From: Phycisphaerae bacterium
Lineage (GTDB): Bacteria; Planctomycetota; Phycisphaerae; UBA1845; UTPLA1
NCBI GenBank assembly: GCA_016935885.1
Contig: JAFGQA010000333.1
Span: 1-39,117 of the forward strand
DNA length: 39,117 nucleotides
Direction of reading: 5' to 3'
Part shown: positions 25,313 through 31,881 of the stretch, in pieces
Layout of the letters: the number at the start of each line of letters is the position of its first letter
How positions within the stretch are numbered: position 1 is the first letter of the stretch
Position numbers and translations under genes: made by a program
The notes under the pieces: model-generated
Databases searched by the model: none
Seen by the model: the letters and a program-made list of their open reading frames with translations, nothing else
What the model was told of the DNA's origin: nothing

Positions 25313-28300
25313 CAGTGCAACGGATTGTACTTGCCATCACCCGAACCGCGTTGCTTGCGGCCCTGATCCCCGCTGCCGTGACTGCTCAGGATCGATCCCC
25401 AATCCCCGATCCCCAATCCCCAATCCCCAATCCCCAATCCCCCATTGACCTCGAAGCCCTCGAACCCCTCCTCCCGCCTGGCATCAGCGAGTTCAACCTC
25501 GAACTCCACGGCAAGCTGGCCTACACCTGGCCCACGCCCGACGGGACCGGGATCATCGAAATCCAAGGCAACTTCTCCGCCAACATGGGGCAGTACAAGC
25601 TCGCCAGCCGCGACGCCGTGATCTGGCACCGCAACCGCCAGTGGCGGGATCGCACATACATCGATATGGAGATCTTCCTCTGGCAGGGTGCCGAGATCGT
25701 GCAGCCGGCCGGCACCGTCGAAACGGGCCCCGCCCTGGTCGTCACGTTGCGGACCTTCGGCAAGCTGATCCTCAATACCGATGGCTGGGCGGGAGAAGAC
25801 GTCTCCGACGCCGACAGCGACCTGTTCCGCGAGGGTCTGCGCGCCCGGGGCCTGCTGGACGTGGCCCCACCACCCGAGCCCGAGCAGTCACCGGCACCCA
25901 TCCGTCTCGCCCCCACGCTCGGTCAACTCCGCCGCATGGCGACCCGCAAGGAAGCCAGGACCGTCGAGTTCTCAGTCGACCCAGACACAGGGCAGCTCTA
26001 CCACCAGGAGTACGCCGGCCAATCCGTCATCATTGCCATGGGCGACGTGCTAGTGTCGCAGGGCTCGCCCGCCAAGAGCGGTGAGTACCTCGAGCTCCAC
26101 GCCGACGCCGCCGTGCTGTACCTCAAGGCCGACCAGGTCGGTGGCGCGATTCCCGGCTTCCTCGGCGAGGAAGGCCGCAGCGAAGGAGACCGATCGCGAC
26201 AGCGCCGCGGCGTCGACGATCTTGATAACGTGCCGGAGGAGCCCCAATCCCCGATCCCAAATCGTCAATCCCCAATCGTCTCTCCGTGGGTCTCCGCCGT
26301 CTACCTTGAGGGCGACGTTGTCCTCACGCGGGGCCAGCGGATGATCCGCGCCGCGAGGCTCTCCTACGACTTCGACGCCGAGCGAGCCCTCATCCTCGAC
26401 GTCGTCACCCGTGCCATCGAGTCGTCTCGCGGCCTGCCGATCTACGTCCGCGCCGAGGAGGTCCGGCAGCTCTCCTCCGCGGAGTACGAAGCCCGTGATG
26501 CCCAGATCACAACAAGCGAGTTCTACACGCCGCACGTTGCCATCGGCGCCGACAAGGTTTACCTCAAGGACCGCACCCCACGGAATGAACGCGGCGAGAT
26601 CATCGGCGTCCAGGCAGGTACGTACGAAGCCTACCATACCACGCTCAACCTCGAAGGCGTCCCGATCGCCTACTGGCCGTTCTCGCGTGGCGACTTCTCC
26701 CGCGATCGCATGGCCTTCCGCAGCGCGAAGGTCGGCTACAACAGCGACTTCGGCGGATCCTTCGAGACGCGCTGGTATCTATTCAACCTCCTCGGTCTTC
26801 AGCAACCCGATGGCTACGACGCGACGCTGAAGATGGACTACTTCACCGACCGCGGGCCGGGCGTCGGCGTTGACGTGGACTACGAGCGGGAAGACTACTT
26901 CGGGCTCCTGAGGACGTATTACATCCACGACACCGGCGAGGACGATCTCGGCGGCGGCAGAGGGGGCGAACCCGACACGAACGATCGCGGCCGCGCCCTG
27001 TGGCGGCATCGGCAGTACCTTCCGAAGGACTGGGAGCTTTCCTTGGAAGCCGCCTATATCAGTGACGACAACTTCCTCGAATCGTACGAACGCAACGAAT
27101 GGGAAAACGCCAAAGACCAGGAAACTGCAATCTACTTGGTCAAGCGGCAGGATAACTGGCAGTTTTCCACGCTGGCGAACTGGCGGATCAACGAGTTCCT
27201 CACGCAGACCGAGCATCTCCCCGACGTGATGTTCAGCCTCATTGGCGAGCCTATCGGCGACATCGCCACTTTGTACCACGAGTCCCGCGCCGGCGTCGTG
27301 CGGCGTCGACCGGACGACCGCATCTTCTTGCACGGCCACACTCGTGCGGACAACCTCGGCGAGACCGGATCCGTTATCCGCGGGGACGCCCGCGATGAAT
27401 TGCAGTTCCCCCTGCCCGACCTCGGCCCCTTGAAGCTCACACCGTACGTGACGGGCCGCGCAACGGGATGGGACGACTCGCCAGCCAGCTATAGGAGTGG
27501 CACGGTGCGGAGTCGATCCCAAAGTGGTGGGCGTGGGCGGTTCTTCGGCGCCTACGGCATCCAGGGCAACACGATCTTCACGAAGGTCGACGACTCCATC
27601 GAGTCACAGCTCCTCGACCTGCACCGCATGCGCCACGTGATGAAGGCCGAAGTAAACGCGTGGAATGCGCACTCCAACAGTGCCCCGGAAAGGCTCACGC
27701 CGTTCGATTCCGGCGTCGAGGATATCGACGATTTCGGCGGCGTGGTCATGGGCCTGCGTCAGCGATTCCAGACCCAGCGCGGCGGCCCCGGTCGGTGGCG
27801 CACCGTCGACTGGATCACCTTCGATATCGAGGCCGGGTTCTTCAATGATGCCCAGCGCGGCGAGGACACGCACGGAGACTTGATCTCCCACCGCCCGGAA
27901 GACAGCATCTCGTCAAACTTCCTGGCGATGGATTTCCAGTACCGCATCAGCGACACGACGGTGGTGGTCTACGACGGCGTCTACGATTGGAACCGCGGCA
28001 ACGTCGGCACGAGCAACATCTCGCTGGCGGTGGAGCGCGAGCCGCGCATGGCGTACTTCCTTGGTTGGCGGTACATCCACGACACGGAAAACAGCCTCAT
28101 CGGCGCCGGCGCGAACTACAGGCTCAACGAGAAGCACACGGTCGCCATCCGCGAGTACTACGACATCGAACGCGGCAAGAACTATACGACGGAGTTGATC
28201 TACGTCCGCCGTTGGCCGCGATGGTACACCGCCATCGCGTTCGATGTGGACCGCTCGCTCGACGACATCGGCATCAACCTCAGCATCTGGCCCGAGGGCG

Positions 28301-28371
28301 CCCCCCGCCTGGGCCTGGGCTCCAAACGCTACACCGGCCTGGCAGACTCCGTCGGCATCAAGCTGCGGTGA
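25207..28371 (+). CDS. LptD-like outer-membrane LPS-assembly protein
   Basis: Up to 1054 residues. A signal peptide is visible at residues 37-61 (QRIVLAITRTALLAALIPAAVTAQ). OstA/LptA-like beta segments follow (SVIIAMGDVLVSQG, AVYLEGDVVLTRG), then a long barrel with the LptD-typical IAYWPFSRGDFS and GPGVGVDVDYE and a C-terminal strand ending GLADSVGIKLR. It should insert LPS or a related glycolipid in the outer leaflet. The ATG at 25207 has no ribosome site and leads through repeat sequence. The GTG at 25315 would start directly at the signal peptide and may be the real start. Two cassettes of CAATCCC type lie in the gene (25395-25445 and 26245-26282). The long length and low similarity to proteobacterial LptD make the name a family assignment. 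Confidence 0.82.
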   Translation: MPRGGQPTRAGDWKRATRDQKIGSLVSSFQSLVSNPVQRIVLAITRTALLAALIPAAVTAQDRSPIPDPQSPIPNPQSPIDLEALEPLLPPGISEFNLELHGKLAYTWPTPDGTGIIEIQGNFSANMGQYKLASRDAVIWHRNRQWRDRTYIDMEIFLWQGAEIVQPAGTVETGPALVVTLRTFGKLILNTDGWAGEDVSDADSDLFREGLRARGLLDVAPPPEPEQSPAPIRLAPTLGQLRRMATRKEARTVEFSVDPDTGQLYHQEYAGQSVIIAMGDVLVSQGSPAKSGEYLELHADAAVLYLKADQVGGAIPGFLGEEGRSEGDRSRQRRGVDDLDNVPEEPQSPIPNRQSPIVSPWVSAVYLEGDVVLTRGQRMIRAARLSYDFDAERALILDVVTRAIESSRGLPIYVRAEEVRQLSSAEYEARDAQITTSEFYTPHVAIGADKVYLKDRTPRNERGEIIGVQAGTYEAYHTTLNLEGVPIAYWPFSRGDFSRDRMAFRSAKVGYNSDFGGSFETRWYLFNLLGLQQPDGYDATLKMDYFTDRGPGVGVDVDYEREDYFGLLRTYYIHDTGEDDLGGGRGGEPDTNDRGRALWRHRQYLPKDWELSLEAAYISDDNFLESYERNEWENAKDQETAIYLVKRQDNWQFSTLANWRINEFLTQTEHLPDVMFSLIGEPIGDIATLYHESRAGVVRRRPDDRIFLHGHTRADNLGETGSVIRGDARDELQFPLPDLGPLKLTPYVTGRATGWDDSPASYRSGTVRSRSQSGGRGRFFGAYGIQGNTIFTKVDDSIESQLLDLHRMRHVMKAEVNAWNAHSNSAPERLTPFDSGVEDIDDFGGVVMGLRQRFQTQRGGPGRWRTVDWITFDIEAGFFNDAQRGEDTHGDLISHRPEDSISSNFLAMDFQYRISDTTVVVYDGVYDWNRGNVGTSNISLAVEREPRMAYFLGWRYIHDTENSLIGAGANYRLNEKHTVAIREYYDIERGKNYTTELIYVRRWPRWYTAIAFDVDRSLDDIGINLSIWPEGAPRLGLGSKRYTGLADSVGIKLR
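25395..25445. repeat. Simple-repeat cassette (CAATCCC type) after the LptD-like signal peptide
   Basis: Seven-bp CAATCCC units read as SPIPDPQSPIPNPQSPI immediately after the presumed signal-peptide cleavage region. Confidence 0.85.
26245..26282. repeat. Simple-repeat cassette (CAATCCC type) inside the LptD-like gene
   Basis: CAATCCC and CAATCGTC units read in frame as PQSPIPNRQSPIV, between two OstA-like segments. Confidence 0.75.
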
Positions 28372-28410
28372 CGAGCGATCCTCCAAGCTGCTGAACATGC
28401 TGGGCACACC

Positions 28411-28511
28411 AGGCATCGCGCAGGAATAACATGAGCGGTTCTGCCGCTTGGCTGGCCTGCCGGCTTGCCGTTTGGCGGATCAACCGTTCACGTTATTCCC
28501 GCGCGACTCCC
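28411..28511. repeat. Palindromic repeat family 1, copy 3 (complete)
   Basis: Arms 28411-28441 and 28481-28511 are inverted repeats matching at 24 of 31 positions; the core is CTTGCCGTTTGGCGGAT. It begins 40 bp past the stop of the LptD-like gene. The following 28512-28716 has no gene; 28536-28560 faintly resembles the repeat at 36715-36745. Confidence 0.9.
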
Positions 28512-28716
28512 AAGGAGAGACCACCACTGGCGGTCTTCCCCGTGGGCGTTGGGAATCTGGTGGCTTGCCTGACGTGACAGCGCTGCTGTGTCCGCTGGAC
28601 CTCGATAGCCACCTCGGAATGCCGCCTCCTCGTCGGTCTGACGGATTACCATTCCCGGGCTTCAGATTGGACCTGCGAGCAACGGTGCGCTGTCATACCA
28701 GAGCAGTTGACGAGTC

Positions 28717-28800
28717 AATGTGGCGTCGGGGCTTGTCCCCGGCGCCTGATTCGACAGCATCTCACTGCGCCGCCCACAAGGGGCGACGCCACATTCAAAC
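28717..28800. repeat. Palindromic repeat family 2
   Basis: Arms AATGTGGCGTCGGGGCTTGT... (from 28717) and its near-complement ending GGGGCGACGCCACATT (28800) enclose about 21 bp. It lies 11 bp past the stop of the RRM gene. It could form a strong transcript-end hairpin, but it has no T-tract. Confidence 0.75.
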
Positions 28801-28810
28801 GTGAAACGCT

Positions 28811-29134
28811 CTAGTAGCGGTCCCGGCTTCTGCCGCGGTCACCGTAGCCGCCTCGGCCGCCGCCGCCGCCGCCGCCGCCGCGCGGTGCGCGTGGCTTTGC
28901 CTCGTTGACGGTGAGGGCTCGACCACCGTGGTCTTGGCCGTTCAACGCGTCAATCGCCGCCTGCGCCTCCTCATCGGAAGCCATCTCGACGAAGCCAAAG
29001 CCCTTGCTTTGACCCGTCACCCGGTCGCTGATGACCTCAGCGCTCTCGACGGTTCCGTGCTCGGACAGCATCTTCTCCAAATCCGAACTACTCACGTCGT
29101 AGCCCAGATTCCCAATGTACAGCCTTTTGCTCAT
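28811..29134 (-). CDS. Glycine-rich RRM RNA-binding protein
   Basis: A 107-residue protein with one RNA-recognition motif and an Arg/Gly-rich tail. RNP2 (LYIGNL, 5-10) and RNP1 (KGFGFVEM, 44-51) are intact, with the aromatic residues that stack on RNA. The tail is GGGGGGGGRGGYGDRGRSRDRY. In cyanobacteria and many other bacteria such proteins accumulate in the cold and bind mRNA; that role is inferred here. The start at ATG 29134 has AGGAG six bases upstream. A leader of about 165 nt is predicted (promoter at 29306-29311). Transcription would run into the family 2 palindrome. Confidence 0.93.
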   Translation of the reverse strand: MSKRLYIGNLGYDVSSSDLEKMLSEHGTVESAEVISDRVTGQSKGFGFVEMASDEEAQAAIDALNGQDHGGRALTVNEAKPRAPRGGGGGGGGRGGYGDRGRSRDRY

Positions 29135-29305
29135 CGTAAGTCTCCTGTCTCGATGGCAATCTCGACCCTCGTTTCTCTTTCAGGGTCGCATAAGAAAGTG
29201 GCCGACGTTCCGGCCGCGAAGGTAGGAGGACGATCCAGGCAGTGCGATCCAGACTTGAACAACAAGCAACAGGTACGCGCCTCGTTCGACGAACCAACCA
29301 CCAGC

Positions 29306-29311
29306 AGTATA
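29306..29311 (-). promoter_or_regulatory. Extended -10 promoter of the RRM gene
   Basis: On the minus strand TGT-TATACT, an extended -10 element, with only a poor -35. It would start transcription near 29299 and give a leader of about 165 nt, reminiscent of cold-shock mRNA leaders. Confidence 0.4.
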
Positions 29312-29497
29312 ACACCGGATGGCAAACATGGAAGGCCAGTTTCTTGATTCCCGACCTGCCAGGGGACCGACGACCGCCCGTTCGGCGCATGGCCGCAGCC
29401 GTCGCGGGAGTCCCGGCCCGACCGGCGGCCTTGCCGTTCCACACGTCTGCACAAGTGCGCCTACACCCCCTCATTCAGGGATTGCCCACGCGCGGGG

Positions 29498-29760
29498 GGG
29501 GTACCACTTGGCGGCTTGCCCCGCCCGTGCGGTCTCTCCCGTGGGCGCATGGGGCATCCACGCTGGCAGGCAAGCTGCCGTGCGTGCTCAGCGCCCAGAA
29601 CGTGTGGCATGGGGCGACGAACGACACGCCCCACGGGGTCGGGTCGTCCATTACGCGTGGGAACGGGTCGGAGTGGATGCCTAATGGCGGGTTACGCCGC
29701 CGCTGGCGGCTCCGCGTACGCATGCCACTACGCTAAAACACGTTCGCAGGCAGGCTGCCC
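29498..29760. repeat. Repeat-rich island with palindromic family 3
   Basis: Positions 29513-29581 share CCGCCCGTGCGGTCTCTC and GTGGGCGCATGGGGCAT plus GGCAGGCAAGCTGCC with 36708-36775. Further inverted pairs follow: GAACGTGTGGCATG near 29602 with CATGCCAC...ACACGTTC near 29719-29740, and GCGGGTTACGCCGC hairpins. I see no gene in 29135-29828. Confidence 0.7.
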
Positions 29761-29828
29761 GTGGCTCCCCGCAAGACGTTCGTACCATCCGCCATATCAA
29801 CGGTGTCTGAGCGCTGGGGTGGGGCTAA

Positions 29829-29935
29829 GGCGTCGCGCGAGAATAACATGATCGATTGCGCCGCTTGGCCGGCCTGCCGGCTTGCCGGCTTGCCGTTTGG
29901 CGGATCAACCATTTAAGTTGTTTCTGCGCGGCTCC
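29829..29935. repeat. Palindromic repeat family 1, copy 4 (overlaps a gene end)
   Basis: A complete element; its right arm (29906-29935) overlaps the last codons and the stop of the minus-strand gene at 29913. The core CTTGCCGTTTGGCGGAT is preceded by a duplicated CCGGCTTG. Confidence 0.88.
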
Positions 29936-31280
29936 TAAGGTCCTCTTGGGGGGGGGGCGGCTCGCCCTCCGCCGGCTTGGGCTTGGTCGGATCGGCCGCC
30001 CTCTTGTCCTCGGTGGGTGTGGCCTCGGCATCCTCGGCCGCCTTGCCCTTCGGCGCCGGCTCCACCGGCTTGGCGCCGCCTTCATCCCCAGCGGGCCTCG
30101 ATGTCGGCCGTTTCGGCTCGGTCTGCCTCGGCTTGGCTTCAGGCGGCCCGGTGGCCTCATCGGATCGGGCCGTTGTGGGCGTGGGATCAGGCCGGCTCTT
30201 TACGCCGGTGGCCAGTTGGTCTTTCCGGACGTGCTCGCCGGAGAGCTGGTCATACATCTGCTTGAGCCTCTCCTTCTGCGTTGCGTCGGCGCCGGCCCGC
30301 TGCTCGGCCCTCGGCAGGGCGCTGAGCCGTCTGTCCATGATGACGAACATGTCGCGAATGGGCTTCTCGAGCTCGGCCCTTCGCCGGTGGAGCCGCTGAC
30401 GCTCCTCGGCCTTCTTGGGATCACTTGCGATGGATTTGATCTCCGCATCGATCTTGCTGAACTCGGTCTTGTGCTTGTCGCGATGATTCCGGGCGTTGGC
30501 GAGCATCTCGGCGTGGATGCCGGCCTTTGCGGCGTTCTGCTGTTTCTCATCGAGCTTGTAGGTCTGGATGAATGTCTCGACGTAGGCCAGCCAGTTGTCT
30601 TCGACGTCGCGCAGCTCCACGCCCTCCTTGGGATTGGGGCCGACCTGCCCGCCGGTACGAGGCTTCTGTCCAGCTTGCCGGGATTGCCCTGGGCCGATCA
30701 GGGGACCCCTCCCGTCCTTCCAGCCCTCCAACACGCGTTCCACGTTCCCGAAGTTGGTGGTCATCATCGCCAGATCGTCATCGTGGAGTTTCCTCTGGTC
30801 CTCGGTCAGGATCTCGCGCCACTCCTCATTCCCATCAAGAATCGCATCCCGTGCGGCGGCGTAGACCGGCTCGGCCCGCTGGGCCCAATCCATCAGGGCC
30901 TCCGGCGTGGCGGGCTTGAGACCCAGGCGGAAGTCGAAGGACTCCTTCAGCAGTTGGCGGACATCGTCCTCATAGATGTCGAGGAACGCCCGGACACGAC
31001 TGACCAGCAACAACCGCGTGTACTCCTCCTGCGCCTTGTTGAGGTTGTACCGACGGGAGATCTGGAGGACGGCCTCCTCCATCATGGCGTCGACGTTCCA
31101 GACCATGGGGTTGTTGGGATGTGTCTTGGCCGTCGGGGGTGGGTCGCTCGGCTGTTCGGCAGCCTGCCCAAAGGCCGCGGGCCCGCATCCAAGGACCGTC
31201 GCCACGGAACACACGGCCATGCCGGCCCACCGCCGCCCAATGCCCAACGACCAGTTGTAACGGTGGGGGTTCGTCACCAT
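29913..31280 (-). CDS. Secreted helical protein of unknown function
   Basis: About 455 residues. The N-terminus has a signal peptide (GMAVCSVATVLGCGPAAFGQA). The middle (about residues 45-340) is mostly helical and charged, with possible coiled coils (DAEIKSIASDPKKAEERQRL). The last ~100 residues are rich in Pro, Ala, Lys and Glu and disordered. The final residues, RSRAETT and the stop, are encoded by the arm of palindromic repeat copy 4. I do not recognise a family. The composition resembles large secreted planctomycete proteins that handle periplasmic structure, which is only an impression. The start is ATG 31280 with AGGTG upstream; a GTG three codons earlier is possible. Confidence 0.7.
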   Translation of the reverse strand: MVTNPHRYNWSLGIGRRWAGMAVCSVATVLGCGPAAFGQAAEQPSDPPPTAKTHPNNPMVWNVDAMMEEAVLQISRRYNLNKAQEEYTRLLLVSRVRAFLDIYEDDVRQLLKESFDFRLGLKPATPEALMDWAQRAEPVYAAARDAILDGNEEWREILTEDQRKLHDDDLAMMTTNFGNVERVLEGWKDGRGPLIGPGQSRQAGQKPRTGGQVGPNPKEGVELRDVEDNWLAYVETFIQTYKLDEKQQNAAKAGIHAEMLANARNHRDKHKTEFSKIDAEIKSIASDPKKAEERQRLHRRRAELEKPIRDMFVIMDRRLSALPRAEQRAGADATQKERLKQMYDQLSGEHVRKDQLATGVKSRPDPTPTTARSDEATGPPEAKPRQTEPKRPTSRPAGDEGGAKPVEPAPKGKAAEDAEATPTEDKRAADPTKPKPAEGEPPPPQEDLRSRAETT

Positions 31281-31800
31281 GACTTTCACCTGCTATCTGT
31301 GAATGCCCGTCCCGCGAGGAAGTCGTTCCATACCCTGGAATTGTATGGCCTCGCGGTCTGGCGGTTGCACGGATTATCAACACCATCCAGGGCCAGCACA
31401 AGCAGCCAAGTCAATCATCTCGGCCCTGGTCTCACCATTCCACCCAGTCTGCCGCGACGGCGAGCCGCTACGGACTCGGGATCTGCATCGAGGCCGGAGA
31501 GCCGCGGCGACCTTGAAGTCATCGGTTTGAGCGAGTGTCCTTGAGTAGTTCCAGGCCAGGGCGGACCTCAAGAAATGTCCGTCGTGCTCATTGCGGTTCC
31601 CGTCGCGATGTTATATCCGGTCTTTGCCTCGGCGACCGTGGAGGATTCTGCCAGGCGCCTGGCCGACTCAAGGCCCGCTTGGCCGGCCGACATTCTGGGA
31701 GGGTCGGTTCGGCCTGACGTTCACCGCCTCCGGCGTGTCGTTACGTGCGGTCGGCGACTGGCTGACAATACACTGGTGTCTCAGCGGAATGACCTGGTCT
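31281..31800. other. Gene-poor intergenic region
   Basis: No convincing gene. A frame at 31575-31844 (plus) begins MSVVLIAVPVAMLYPVFASA, which looks like the membrane helix of a pilin-like protein, but the rest does not continue as one and no ribosome site is present. It may be a decayed pilin gene fragment. Confidence 0.4.
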
Positions 31801-31829
31801 TTGCGTTGACGACTGCGATCGCCTATACT
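31801..31829 (+). promoter_or_regulatory. Promoter upstream of the HEAT-repeat gene
   Basis: TTGCGT (31801-31806), a 17-bp spacer and TATACT (31824-31829), with a start expected near 31836, about 46 nt before the chosen ATG. Confidence 0.45.
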
Positions 31830-31881
31830 CGGCCGTTTCCCTAGGACCTCTGTGGCACGGCCACCAACGGTGGTGAGGGGT

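Noticed and set aside
29856..31544. Open frame of 562 codons on the plus strand
   Set aside because: It is antisense to the secreted helical protein, whose signal peptide and ribosome site are clear; the translation shows only GC-rich shadow composition.
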